Positions 1 through 11,559 of a stretch of 64,000 bases of DNA are shown in pieces (the first letter of the stretch is position 1; each line of letters opens with the position of its first letter). The DNA lies in contig CM034600.1 of the NCBI GenBank assembly GCA_020091685.1, positions 35,644,077-35,708,076 of the forward strand. The letters are read 5' to 3'. The stretch comes from Lutjanus erythropterus (lineage: Eukaryota > Chordata > Actinopteri > Lutjaniformes > Lutjanidae). Below the pieces are notes generated by a model. It was given only the letters and a program-made list of their open reading frames with translations, was not told the origin of the DNA and made no database searches. The position numbers were made by a program, and so were the translations under genes.

Positions 1-646
1 ATGTACTTCTTTGGAGTAATGGCAGAGGAGCGTATAAACGTTGAGGAAAGCCTGCATGTGCCCAAGTCACTGCTGGTTATGCTAACAGTTTGAGATTGTT
101 AGCACCAGAGCCACACAGTAAGAGTTTGTTTAGGTGATTCTGTGTATACGAATGTGTGTGACAGTGTGTGTTTGTCGGCTTAAACTCCAGGAGACAGTAG
201 GCGGCCTGTCATTCTTCTTCTATGCTTACAATCCATCCTCCTCTCTCGCTCTGTCACCCTGTAATCTCGTCCCTCTCCCTGGGAGCTGTCAGTCCGTCCC
301 ATACAGACTTTTGTCCTCGTCCTGTGTGTCCACTCAGTATTCCATCTTGACACACACTTTTTTTAAACTCTAAATGGTTCATGTCACAGAAGAAAAGGCT
401 CCATCGTTCTGCTGAGACACAGACACTGGAGTAAGCCTCTTTCACTTCAAATTCAACTCAAATCTGCCGGGAGCTGCTGTCATCCTTCTGAATGAGTTGT
501 TCTCTCTCAACTTCTTTCTCATTTTTTACAATATGTAGAAAAATTTGCATGATTTGTTACAGGATTTTTTTTTTTTTTTTTTTTTAAATGGTCATTTCTG
601 ATGTACGTTGCACTTCTATGTCCATGTCTGCTTCTTCCTCCAACAG

Positions 647-713
647 AGAACTGGCTGAACATCAAAGATGGATTAAAAGGCTCCTGGTCACAGTGTCTTC
701 AGAGGCACGGTGA
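647..713 (+). CDS. Possible terminal coding exon of an unknown plus-strand gene
   Basis: A pyrimidine-rich acceptor (CTTCTTCCTCCAACAG ending 646) is followed by an open frame reading ELAEHQRWIKRLLVTVSSEA-R and TGA at 711-713. An AATAAA lies at 874-879. The residue mix (amphipathic, basic) looks protein-like, but no upstream exon was found in 1-646 and I do not recognise the protein. The stretch from about 820 to 905 resembles 12880-12990, so the poly(A) signal may belong to a repeat. Confidence 0.28.
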
Positions 714-1069
714 CTGTTTGGCGCTCATATGAGCAGAAAACTTAATCACAAGCATGTTTCTCCACCTTAGTGGCTCAAATTTGTGACTTTTATTTAGATA
801 ATGTTTATTTTTTTATTGGGTATTGCAGTGGAAATGCTACTGTTTTTTCCTCAGGTGCCGCAAAAATCAACAAAATAAAGTTGCTTGTAGCAGCTTTTAC
901 TGGTGTATGCTATTAAAGTGCTATTACATTAAGTGGAGATAATTTCAAAACTTCAGCAACAGAAATCACTTCAGATTTAATTTAAAAAAATCAAATCCTG
1001 CATACACAAACTCCAGTATTTAGGCTAAAATATATTCACCTTTGGGGAACACCTGAGCAGCTGTGTGTT

Positions 1070-1070
<1 letters not shown>

Positions 1071-1144
<74 letters not shown>
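1071..1144. repeat. (TG)n microsatellite
   Basis: About 33 TG units with little interruption. The open frame across it is only the repeat translated. Confidence 0.99.
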
Positions 1145-1145
<1 letters not shown>

Positions 1146-1498
1146 CCCATGGACTCACCATCTAATCAAGCTGCAGGAACTACTTTAGAAGATGAAAGCA
1201 TTTCTCCACCCCACATACACACAGACAACAGCTGCTCAGGTGAGTCAAAGTAATATTTACAGGTCTTTTGTTTGAAAGGAAGTTTATATCAGAGACAAAT
1301 CTTTGATTTGCGGACCTGCATGGAAACAGAGGAAAAAGGGAAGAAGACTGAAAGTTAAGATTTGTTAGTCGGGCTGGTGAAATTGTTGCCATGTTTGTGC
1401 ATTGTCTTACACCGTCCAGAGTCCAGAAATCTCACACGTCCACTTCCTCCATCGTCTGTCTAACACATGCTGAACCCTGACCTGTCGACCGCTGCCTG

Positions 1499-1560
<62 letters not shown>
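1499..1560. repeat. (TC)n-(AC)n compound microsatellite
   Basis: About 23 TC units pass directly into about 9 AC units. Confidence 0.99.
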
Positions 1561-1561
<1 letters not shown>

Positions 1562-3445
1562 GACGAGGGTCAGTGACCTCCTGTTTAAAGGAGTCTCCAG
1601 GCAGTGTGTTAATGCTGCAGAGCTTCATTCACTGACACACTAGAACATTCCACAGGCTGTTTGTAGACTCACAGGTCACAACGGAGACACTTCTGTGGTT
1701 AGCATTCGCTAGTTTAGGGCTGACACTTAACACCAATTTCGCTGACCAATCAATCATTGTTTTCTCTTCATTTGGTCTGCAAAATAGGGGTGGAAGGTAT
1801 AAGTTTGCTTTTACAGTACTAGTATGAATTTTGACTATACTGTGATACTGTGGGAGAGCCCTCATTTTGCTTGACCAAAAAGCAACATGAAGTTACACCA
1901 AAACACTAAAAGAACAATTAAAAGACCAAATAACATCAGAGCTTTGCCAAATTTGAAGATATGTGGCAAACTAAGCTAACAAAAACAACATATAGGCAAC
2001 TTTTATTTTAGCTTGTTTGTAAGACTTTGTTACAGTGCATATACCAAAGAGGAGGAGTTGTGAACAATACCGATGCAACTGCCATTATTTGGTCATATGG
2101 TTAAAAAGTCAACAGGGTCAAGAAATCTATCACCAGGAACTGAGGTAAGGTAACACCACCAATGAAAAACTGATGGCCAAAAATTGTGGGAGAAATCTTT
2201 TTAATGGAAATACTGACACACAAGCTGAGACTGCATGAAGCACAACTGGACTGAAAATGGAGAAAATGACTCTGTACAAGAATCAAAAAGAAGACACCGG
2301 ACTAGATAGACACATTATCACATCTTCAAGGCTGTAAAAATATGAAGCAGTTTTTGTTTTGTTTGTTAGGTTTTGTTTGTGAGGTTTTTATATCGTTGTT
2401 ACAGCTGGCATGTCAATGATGCAAATATAGTGTCAATAAAGATTTAAATGGGAAAAAAGTCAACAAGGAAATAACAAGCAGAAAACAATAATCTGCAAAT
2501 CATATCAGATATCAATGGTTATAAGTGGTGGTAGTCCTTAAAATATGTGACAAAAGGTTTTGTGTTTTTTCCTATTTATTATTCAAGTTTGCACATTAAA
2601 TGTTACTGAAATACACCTGAACTGTATGAAATATGTCCTAATAGTACAGTTAAGGCTGCCATGCAGCTGTCATATCAGAGCTTCACCCCTATAAAAGAAT
2701 TTAGATTGATATTTAAAGAAAAACAAATGTATCGTGATATATAACAATTTGCCCCCAAATCAAAAATGCATATTTTTCTCCTGGCGTGCAGCGCTATTGC
2801 CTTGTGAGGCAGCTGGATTTGTGGGATCATAAGATCACAAGAGAATCCATCTTGCTTGGCTTCAAGTTATCGGTTTGTGTCCGCAGCACAAGTGGTGCAG
2901 CATCCTAGGAGGGACCAGTGGCAGCTACAGGCAGACGTGGTTTTAGGTGCATAGACAATGAGAGGCGTCCATCGAAGTGACGTGTCTCAAGATTTCTTCA
3001 TGGAGAGCATTTCTTCATGGAAAAAAGAACAGAGTACGGCACTGAAGGCCTTTCTCGATGGAGAAGATGTATGCTTGAAAGAGAGTGGAATGCTGGATAA
3101 GATATAACAGAGTGAGTTATCAACAAAAGCAGAGGGGAAAAAAGAAGAACAGATAGAAGAACAGGCAGAGCTTTGAAATGGAGTCCCGTCGCCTCCCGGC
3201 AGAGAAAACAAAAAAGGAGCAAAGAGAGGACAGAGACAAATAAGGAGAGAGAGGAAGAGAGAGGGCTTGTCGTTTCACCTCACTAATCCTCTCGTTCTCT
3301 CTCTGTCTTTCTTCCAGAACTCTATAACTAATCTACTTCCTGGTTACCAAGGAGACCAAATGAGAAGTAAGGGATAGGCCACTTGTTGTCCTGGCAACTG
3401 CTAACTGCTCCATTAATTAAACCCACTTACCCCCTGCTGGTCCAT

Positions 3446-3488
3446 ACACACACACACACACACACACACAGACACACACACACACACA
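3446..3488. repeat. (CA)n microsatellite, copy 1
   Basis: Interrupted (CA)n followed by an A-rich run; left edge of duplication copy 1. Confidence 0.97.
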
Positions 3489-5176
3489 GAAAAAAAAAAG
3501 AAAAAAGAATGGACCTTCTTGTTTGGTCACTCTGATTGAAAAGATTTCTCACCCTGAAACACAAATATTTAAAAACTGAAAAATCTTTCATTCTTGTTTT
3601 CTCCTCACTTTTATTGCCTCCTGCTTTCAATCATAAATTATTCTGTGTTCAATTGTAGTTAAGAACTTAGTTTAAGTTGTTGCTGTTTCCGTTGTAAAGG
3701 CATTTGATCGTGACTAAGTAAATGCCCTGTTGAACAGTAACTCCTGTGATGTTGCACACAGCACAGCAATTGCTGGTCAGTTTGCTGTTATTATCACAAA
3801 ATCATCTGACAAAATAAATACAGCAATAAAAACACCTGTATTTGTAGATATACTGATTTTCAAATTGAATGTCACAATCAAAGCCTATTTATGAATAAGG
3901 TAAATTTTATGGCATGAAAAATACTGCTTTAGTGGGTATTCTGACTTAAATTGTTTTATGTGCATTTTCAGTGGCTTAGCTCAATTGCCTTTTACACCAA
4001 CATGGAACCCACCCCATTCCAGTCTGCATGCCTAATTTTCCACCATTTTAGTGGAGCATCTCCAGTAAAAAAATAAATTGATTCTGAACCAAAAAAATCA
4101 TCATGAGCTGGAACAAAATTGCAAATTTTCCTTGAAACCAAAGTGAATATGTCTTGTGACATTCATCAAATTAACACGTGAAACAAACAGAAATGACCTC
4201 AGAAATCTCCATCATGTTTTTCACCATTTAAGTTTTGACGCATTTAATTACATCATCCTGGTCCTTTTTACACCAAATTAGTTATGGTCCTTGAACCATT
4301 TCCATTCAAGATTTTTGAAGACTTGATGCTATCTAGTGAATCACCCTGTGTTTTCACTAGTTTTGAACAGAACCATTATTATTAAGGATATAAATCATAA
4401 GAGATCTACGATCTGTAGAATATGACATGCCTGCTTTGGTTCCCAAGGAAAGTCTGCTATTTTGTGGTTTGAACCAACTTTTTCTGGTTCAAAACTAGGT
4501 TATTTTTGGTGAAAATGCTCAAAATGGTTAAAATTAGGTACAGGAACAGGTGTGGACTGGTTTCATGTTGTTGTGGAAAAGGCAGTTGTTTTGCCCTCTT
4601 CCTCGCAAAGACATAATTGCACTCAACTGAAGAATTGGCGCAGATTTCAGATTTTTCTCCAAATTCTGTTAAAATCTTACATTATATTTGATTGAAACAC
4701 AGCTAGTAAAGCATTTAAATCCAATCTAGGAAGTCAGTTGCAGTAACAGATGTTTAAGTATCTTGATGCCAATATTTACAATACTACCAGATGATTTCAC
4801 GACACTGGAAAGGTATCAAAGTGACAAATATTTCACAGCATTCACCTTACAAAATAATCTACCTATCTAGGAATGTGTGCACGTATTAGATTGACCAACC
4901 TGCACCTTGCTGAGTGGCTTCATACAAAAGAATGATGGCTAATGTTGGTCATACTGTGGAAGAATGAGAGGAAAAGATGAGATTAATTTGTGTTATGTGA
5001 GCAGCTCTGCAGCTCCAACCTTAATGTCTTCACCCACCCACTTCTATCTAAACCCATCTGTCCGTATCTGTCTTCAGTCAAAACTTTGAGCTCTTATCAT
5101 CACATTCTGCACACAAACATACATACGTGCACACACTTCGTGTCCCTCTCCTGCAGCTACTTCAGTGCATTCAGAT
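3446..5176. repeat. Segmental duplication, copy 1 (flanks the LTR insertion)
   Basis: Starts in a (CA)n tract and A run, then matches 8588-10416 in the same orientation nearly base for base. Differences are dominated by small indels, and copy 1 is about 95 bp shorter. Example: GTGGCTTAGCTCAATTG here against a version with 16 extra bases near 9160-9185. No coding capacity is recognised. Confidence 0.95.
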
Positions 5177-5688
5177 TGTTAGGTTCAGAGTTTGGCCAGG
5201 ACCCCAGGCGCAGAAGGCGAGATAAAGCAGTTTTCAAGAGTTTATTGTTTCACAAAGAGCAAAAAAACAGGCGAGGGGCGGAGTGCTGGGCGCGGTCGGC
5301 TGGCTGGCGCAGCGGGGTCACAGGAGGGGAACCGTGCTGGCGTAGGTTCAGGAGCATGAGCTGCACCCACGGTCGGAAGAACTGAAGGCTGCACAAAAAC
5401 ACTGTTGATTAGAGTCACGAAGGAAAAACACCAAAATCCACTAGAAGCTTGCTGCGCTACATTACCGACAACGACTGAATAGTCCGGCACAGGAGTGGAG
5501 ACTAGGCCAAGCTCATATACGGGAAGTGCACTGATGAGAGCCAGGTGCGTCTCATTATGCTGAGCCAGCCAATGACTGCCGCCGCTGCCACACACTGCCC
5601 TGGAAGGAAAGGGGAGGAAAAGGGAAACAAGGAAAACCGAAACACCAAGAACACCAAAACAAATCCAAAAAACTCAACAACCATGACA
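5177..5688 (-). repeat. 3' LTR of the gypsy element
   Basis: Runs from TGTTAGG to ATGACA on the plus strand, so it has TG...CA ends in either direction and is about 512 bp long. The left edge falls exactly where homology to the second copy of the flanking duplication (ending 10416) breaks off. The inner edge abuts a polypurine tract. No second LTR is in the window to compare it with. Confidence 0.75.
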
Positions 5689-5698
5689 TTACCCCCTC
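5689..5698 (-). other. Polypurine tract of the gypsy element
   Basis: Minus-strand GAGGGGGTAA immediately before the LTR, the expected position of the plus-strand primer for reverse transcription. Confidence 0.6.
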
Positions 5699-5739
5699 AG
5701 CGGGCGCCACCCGGCTGCAGGCTTGCCAGGAAAGTCCTG

Positions 5740-6030
5740 TAAAAGTCATTAATAAGGTCCGGATCCAGAATAAAGGCAGGACACCCGGCCGTTCTTCTGG
5801 ACCATACCCCTCCCAGTCCACCAAAACTGGTATCCCGGCCCGTCTGCGGGCGTCAGCAACCGCCGGACAGTGTAGGCAGGGTGGTCATCAATGAGCCGAG
5901 GGTGGAGGGTTCGGCGGAGGGCACAGAGCACTGGTGGACAGAGCTTCAACAGGGAAGCGTGAAAGGCCGGGTGAACATTAAGGGCTGCGGGCAATTTGAG
6001 TCTCATCACACAGGATTGATTACCTTTTCT
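5740..6030 (-). pseudogene. Gypsy pol C-terminus: chromodomain
   Basis: Minus-strand residues include NVHPAFHASLLK, then LIDDHPAYTVRRLL, then in another frame VDWEGYGPEERP. The last is the chromodomain core (W-E-G-Y), which in chromoviruses binds histone marks and steers integration. The coding frame changes at least once near 5820. No independent gene here. Confidence 0.8.
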
Positions 6031-6960
6031 ATTTCAAAGGGCCGATGTACCTGGGGCTAGCTTCCTGCTCTCCGTCTGCAGAGGAGGTCGTGAGAAAGCC
6101 ACACCTTTTGACCCGGCTGATAGTGGGGGCAGGAGCGCGGCGTCTGTCTGTCGTTGATTCGAGCCGCAGTCCGCGTGAGAGCCGCCCTTGCCTCCCGCCA
6201 GACCCGCGTGCCGCCCGGAGGTGCTCCTGAGCGGACGGAACTGCCACTTGGTCTCCTGGATGGGGAAGAGGAGGTTGGAAACCCACAGAGGCCATAAAGA
6301 GGACATACCTGTGGCTGAGCTGACCAGAGAGTTATGGGGTATTCCACCGGGAAGATGGGTGGACCAGGAGGCGGGATGTCTAGCGGTGGCGCACCGGAGC
6401 TGACTCGAGGTCCTGGTTGGCCCGCTCCGTCTGGCCGTTGGTTTGGGGTGGTATCAGGCGAGAGAGCTGGCTGAAGCTCCCAGAGCCTGGCAGAAGGCCC
6501 TCCAGACCTGGGAGGAGAACTGGGGACCCGGTCGAAACTATGTCCTGAGGTATACCATGAAGTCTGAACACATGTTGGGCGAAGGTTGGCCGTCTCTAGG
6601 GCTGAGGAGTTTGGGCAGAGGAACAAAATGCACAGCTTTGGAAAAACGATCAATAATGGTAAAATACTGTGTTACCCTCTGACGGTGGGAGTCAGTGGCG
6701 AAGTCCACTGCAACATGAGACCAAGGGCGATGGGGATGGGCAGTGGACGTAGGAGGCCAGCAGGAGTCTGGTGGGAGGACTTGTTGCGGGCACAGAGCAG
6801 AGCGGAAACATACTCCTTGGTGTCAGGCGTTATGGAGGGCCACCAGAAACTGCGTCGAGAGCAAGGAGGGAGTGCGATGAAACCCAGGATGACAGGCGAC
6901 TTTGGAAGCATGTCCCCACTGGAGCACAGGAGTTCTGGCGGCGGTGGAACAAACATCCGG
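6031..6960 (-). pseudogene. Gypsy pol: integrase region, frameshifted
   Basis: Right part (6690-6900): an HHCC zinc-binding module (HPGFHRT, later C-A-R-N-K-S-S-H). Left part: catalytic core with FRLHGIPQDIVS near 6540 and HPQTNGQTERANQDL near 6400-6440, which surrounds the final acidic residue of the DDE triad. Then a downstream stretch with PFMASVGFQPPL-type residues near 6270. Matching residues move among all three minus frames within a few tens of bases, so the region carries several single-base indels rather than one break. Confidence 0.85.
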
Positions 6961-7480
6961 TTGGGAGGGCAGCTCTGAGATGGGTTGATCTTGTTGAGCC
7001 TCCTGCACCACTTGCTCCTCCCACCTGGCGCCCCACCACGCAGGAGGAAGGGAGGATGGTCTCCACAGGTGTGTCTTCCACCGGCGGAGTAAACTGTCTG
7101 GATAAGGCGTCGGGCTTAACATTCCTGGAACCAGGGCGGTAGGTGAGGAGAACCGGACGACCCAAGAACAGGGCCCACCGAGCCTGCCGGGAGTTTAGTC
7201 GGCGTGCAGACCGTAGATAGGAGAGGTTCTTGTGGTCAGTCCATACCGTAAAGGGTGCGTGGAACCTTCCAACCAATGCCTCCACTCCTGGAGAGCCAAG
7301 ACCACAGCGAGGAGCTCCTGTTGCCACGTCGTAATTTTTCTCTGCTGGGGTGAGCCGCCGAGAGAAGAAGGCACAGGGTGCACTTTGTGGTCAACTGGGG
7401 AGCGTTGAGAGGACAGCCCCTACCCCAGAGTCAGGCGTCGACCCGACCACGACGGTAATGCAGGATCTGGATGGGAAAGC
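6961..7480 (-). pseudogene. Gypsy pol: RNase H and connection
   Basis: Minus-strand residues include [18 protein letters not shown] (7290-7350), [18 protein letters not shown] (7190-7240), ARWALFLGR and [17 protein letters not shown] (7090-7180). This is the usual RNase H end of Ty3/gypsy pol, with the TDH motif. A frame change lies near 7270. Confidence 0.88.
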
Positions 7481-8586
7481 ACAGGTGCAGAGGTAAATAG
7501 GCACTTTAATCGGCCGAAGCATCAGCTGCCTGCGACCACACAAAGGAGCTTGGAGGAGGTCAATTGGTGAGTGGGGCCGCTACTTGGCTGTAATTGCGAA
7601 TGAACCTCCTGTAAATTTGCAAACCCAAAACCCTCTGGAGGTGTTTTCTGGTGGCGAGGACAGGCCACTCGGCCACCGCTTGAACTTTGGCGGATCCGCC
7701 TTCAGCTGTCCCTTTCCACCACGAACCCCAAAAACTGACAGATGTGACATGGAATTCGCATTTCTCAGCTTTCACAAAGTCTATTCTCTAATAGTCTTCT
7801 TAGAACCAGCTTTACATGCTGGACATGTTCATCAAGGTCTCTGGAAAAAATCAAGATGTCGTCTAAATAAACAAACGAACCTATTAAGCATGTCCCTTAA
7901 AACGTCATTGATCAAAGCCTGGAAAACAGCTGGTGCATTGGTCAGACCAAAGGGCATAACCAGGTACTCGAAATGTCCCAGGGGGTGTTGACGCCGTTTT
8001 CCACTCATCTCCTTCCTTAATCCTGATGAGGTGGTAGGCGTTACGGAGATCTAGCTTGGAGAAAATGGTTGCTTGGTGCAAGGGCCAGCGGAATCAATCA
8101 GAGGAGTGGGTACTTATTTTTCACTGTAATGTCATTTATCCCCTGAAGTCTATACAAGGCGCAGGGTTTTGTCTTTCTTTTCAACAAAGAAAAAACCCGC
8201 TCCCACTGGGGAAGAGGAAGGCGGATTAGCCCGCCAGCTATGAGTCTGTGATGTACTGCTCCATGGACTCTCTTTCAGGCTTGGACAAATTGTACAGTTT
8301 TGAGATGGAAATGGGGCTCCAGGAGCAGCTCAATGGCACAGTCATAGGACGGTGTGGGAAGAAAGCGCTTTGTCCTTGCTAAACCTCCTGAAGATCATGG
8401 TACATGGGGAATGGAGGACAAGTCAATAGGTTGGTAGGCACAGGTGGCGGGCACTGGAGGGAATGGCAGAGTGAAGACAATGGGAATGACAGAACACTCC
8501 AATTGGTAATGGCAGGCGGACCAGTCAATATGGGGTTGTGCAACTTTAACCAGGGAGCCCCAGAACCAGAGGTGAAGTGGGAGAGG

Positions 8587-8587
<1 letters not shown>
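7481..8587 (-). pseudogene. Gypsy pol: reverse transcriptase and protease-RT linker
   Basis: The catalytic YLDD box is intact (minus strand of 7858-7869), followed by [13 protein letters not shown]. Upstream are VGAGFFFVEKKD (8165-8200) and YDCAIELLLEP (8310-8350). Downstream, [15 protein letters not shown] and [16 protein letters not shown] (7560-7775) form the RT thumb and tether. At the far right PWLKLHNP and the following residues belong to the linker after the protease. Stops and frame changes are frequent. The sequence ends at the (CA)n tract. Confidence 0.88.
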
Positions 8588-8651
<64 letters not shown>

Positions 8652-8667
8652 AAAAAAAAAAAAAAAA
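8588..8667. repeat. (CA)n plus A run, copy 2 and junction with the gypsy element
   Basis: About 29 CA units, then a near-pure A run. To the left is gypsy pol, to the right duplication copy 2, so the tract is the breakpoint. Confidence 0.98.
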
Positions 8668-10416
8668 GAATGGACCTTCTTGTTTTGGTCACTCTGAAGC
8701 TGAAAAGATTTCTATCCACCCTGAAACACTGAAATATTTAAAAAACTGAAAAATCTTTCACTTCTTGTTTTTCTCCTCACTTTTTGTTGCCTCCTGCTTT
8801 CAATCATAAATTATTCTGTGTTCAATTGTAGCAGAACTTAGGCCCACATTTAAGTTTACTGTTTCCGTTGTAAAGCGGCGATTTGATCGTGACTCGTAAA
8901 TGCTACCTGTTGAACAGTAACTCCTGTGATGCTGCAGCACAGCACAGCAATTGCTGGTCAGTTTGCTGTTATTATCACAAAATCATCTGACAAAATAAAT
9001 ACAGCTTAATAAAAACACCTGTATTTGGCAGATATACTGATTTTCAAATTGAATGATCACAATCAAAGCCCATTTATAAATAAAGGTAAATTTTATGGCA
9101 TGAAAAATACTGCTTTAGTGGGTATTCTGACTTAAAATTATTTTATGTGCATTTTCAGTGGTGTATAAAAAGTTTCTAAGCTTGGCTCAATTGCCTTTTA
9201 CACTAACATGGAACCCACCCCATTCCAGTCTGCATGCCTAATTTTCCACCATTTTTAGTGGAGCATCTCAAGTAAAAAAAATAAATTGATTCTGAACCAA
9301 AAAAAATCAGTCATGAGCTGGAACAAAAATTGCAAATTTTCCTTGGAAACCAAAGTGAATATGTCTTGTGACATTCATCAAATTAACACATGAAACAAAC
9401 AGAAATGACCTCAGAAATCTCCATCATGTTTTTCACCATTTAAGTTTTGACGCTCATTTAATTACATCATCCTGGTCCTTTTTTACACCAAATTAGTTAT
9501 GGTCCTTGAACCATTTCCATTCAAGATTTTTGAAAGCTTGATGCTATCTAGTGAATCACCCTGTGTTTTCACTAGTTTTGAACAGAACCATTATTATTAA
9601 GGATATAAATCATAAGAGATCTACGATCTGTAGAATATGACATGCCTGCTTTGGTTCCCAAGGAAAGTCTGCTATTTTGTGGTTCGAACCAACTTTTTCT
9701 GGTTCAAAACTAGGTTATTTTTGGTGAAAATGCTCAAAATGGTTAAAAATTAGGTACAGGAACAGGTGTGGGACTGGTTTCCATGTTGGTGGAAAAGGCC
9801 GATTGTTTTGCCCTCTTCCTACGCAAAGACATAATTGCACTCAACTGAAGAATTGGCGCAGATTTCCAGATTTTTCTCCAAATTCTGTTAAAATCTTACG
9901 TTATATTTTGATGGAAACACAGCTAGTAAAGCATTTAAATCCAATCTAGGAAGTCCAGTTGCAGTAACAGATGTTTAAGTATCTTGATGCCAAAATATTT
10001 ACAATACTACCAGATAGGATTTCACGACACTGGAAAGGTATCAAAGTGACAAATATTTCACAGCATTCACCTTACAAAATAATCTACCTATCTAGGAATG
10101 TGTGCACGTATTAGATTGACCAACACAGCACCTTGCTGAAGTGGCTTCATTCAAAAGAATGATGGCTAATGTTGGTCATACTGTGGAAGGAAGGCCAGAC
10201 AGGAAACGATGAGATTAATTTGTGTTATGTGAGCAGCTCTGCAGCTCCAACCTTAATGTCTTCACCCACCCACTTCTATCTAAACCCATCTGTCCGTATC
10301 TGTCTTCAGTCAAAACTTTGCTTAATGCTCTTATCATCACATTCTGCACACAAACATACATACGTGCACACAACTCGTGTCCCTCTCCTGCAGCCATAAC
10401 TTCAGTGCATTCAGAT
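8588..10416. repeat. Segmental duplication, copy 2 (empty insertion site)
   Basis: Same sequence as 3446-5176. At its end CATTCAGAT runs on into GATAACAATATTTGG without interruption, whereas copy 1 has the LTR right after CATTCAGAT. Copy 2 is therefore the unoccupied version of the retrotransposon target site. Homology begins inside the (CA)n tract at 8588. Confidence 0.95.
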
Positions 10417-10597
10417 GATAACAATATTTGGTAAATACTGTTTGCCTTTTCCAGCATTCCTCAGATGCTCCGCCTCCCATTCTGGATCAGATACGACTCA
10501 CACACACACACAAATGTGACACACAGTGCTGTGGGCGGATGTATGTTTGAAGTGCTGTGGGCCGGGGAGGGATGTTTGGGGTTGACAGCGGACTAAA

Positions 10598-10598
<1 letters not shown>

Positions 10599-10644
<46 letters not shown>
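10599..10644. repeat. (TG)n microsatellite
   Basis: About 23 TG units. Confidence 0.99.
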
Positions 10645-10647
<3 letters not shown>

Positions 10648-10758
10648 CAGGTACCTACATGCCCTTCTCTTTGTCTCTTTCAACAAGATACTTCAAACCA
10701 CACACACTCCTGGTGGGCCCTCTCCTTCTCGCTCTCTGCCTCTCTTTTGTTCCTCAGA

Positions 10759-10864
10759 TGAGTTCTGCTTTTACCGTCCCAAAGAAAGGATCAGAGCCTG
10801 ATGGTATTGATGCCTGCGGGTCAGTCGGTCCAACCGTCCATCCAACACTTCAGACCGCCGACTG
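10759..10864 (+). CDS. Possible short plus-strand exon, unknown product
   Basis: A strong acceptor-like tract (CTCTCTGCCTCTCTTTTGTTCCTCAG) ends at 10758 and an open frame starts directly with ATG: MSSAFTVPKKGSEPDGIDAC, then 15 more residues to TGA at 10862-10864. No family is recognised, no partner exon was found, and the tract could simply be low-complexity sequence after the nearby (GT)n. Confidence 0.18.
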
Positions 10865-11559
10865 AAGATTGCTATGAGCTTTAATAAGCACACCCTCAGT
10901 GTAGTGCCACCCTCGGGACATGCACTTTGCAAACATTATTATATTTTTGGATTTTTTTCCAAGAGTTTTTCAAATTTAGGATTCAAATTTTGGTTTTATT
11001 TAAAGGTCAACTGTACAAGATTTATGCAAAAATAAAAAAAATATTCACAAGTATGTTTTCATCAGTGCGTAATCACCTGAAAATAAGAATCACTGTGTTA
11101 CCTTAGAAAGAGTGTTTTATATCTACAGAGGGCACAGGTCCTTTTCCACAGAAGCCGCCGTGTTGCACCACCATGTTTCTACAGTAGCCCAGAACAGACA
11201 AACCAAACCTGCCTTAAACTTTTTGCAAGTTTTGGAGCCGCGGTAGGCTCTCTGACAGACTCTGAAAGGGAAAGTAAGGCTCAATGTTGGATACCTCTAA
11301 ATCCTGCATACTGGTCCTGTAAAGCTCAGTAATAATAATTTAAAAACAACAAAATTTTCATTTTGAGAAATACGCTCATTTGTTTTCTTTCCAAGAGAGG
11401 ATCAGTACCACTCTCATATCTGTTCGTTGAGTCTGCAGCTACAGTCAGCTGCGGTTAACTTGGGTATTGGTTACCCAATATTACCTTACTAAAATGTTTG
11501 TAAGTTTTTGTGAAGTTACAGGTACAAGTCAGGATCCGTTTTACTTTAAACTGCAGCCT

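Larger units (their letters stand above)
714..3440. other. Intergenic or intronic stretch without a recognised gene
   Basis: AT-rich, with the two microsatellites listed and degenerate interspersed-repeat sequence (around 1700-1760 and 2780-2860). A GA-rich strand bias lies at 3230-3265. The open frames here are short, lack splice context and overlap low-complexity DNA. Confidence 0.6.
5177..8587 (-). mobile_element. Truncated Ty3/gypsy LTR retrotransposon with chromodomain (dead copy)
   Basis: Read on the minus strand, from the right: a protease-RT linker (PWLKLHNP near 8540), reverse transcriptase, RNase H, integrase, chromodomain, polypurine tract and one LTR. No gag, no full protease and no 5' LTR are present; homology stops where the (CA)n tract starts at 8588. 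The domains keep good residue similarity but are broken by many frame changes, so no long ORF survives. Base composition is clearly more GC-rich than the flanks. The domain order RT-RH-IN-chromodomain assigns it to the chromovirus branch of Metaviridae-type elements. It cannot move as it stands. Confidence 0.93.

Noticed and set aside
1065-1253. Open frames made of VCVCVC or HTHTHT residues (also near 3427, 8379-8697, 10498-10865, 41176)
   Set aside because: They are (CA)n/(GT)n microsatellites read through in one frame, not genes.
4990-5385. 131-codon plus-strand frame at the left LTR edge
   Set aside because: It spans the junction of duplicated flank and LTR; antisense to the element and without any motif.
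7584-7991. 135-codon plus-strand frame within gypsy pol
   Set aside because: Antisense shadow of the reverse transcriptase region.
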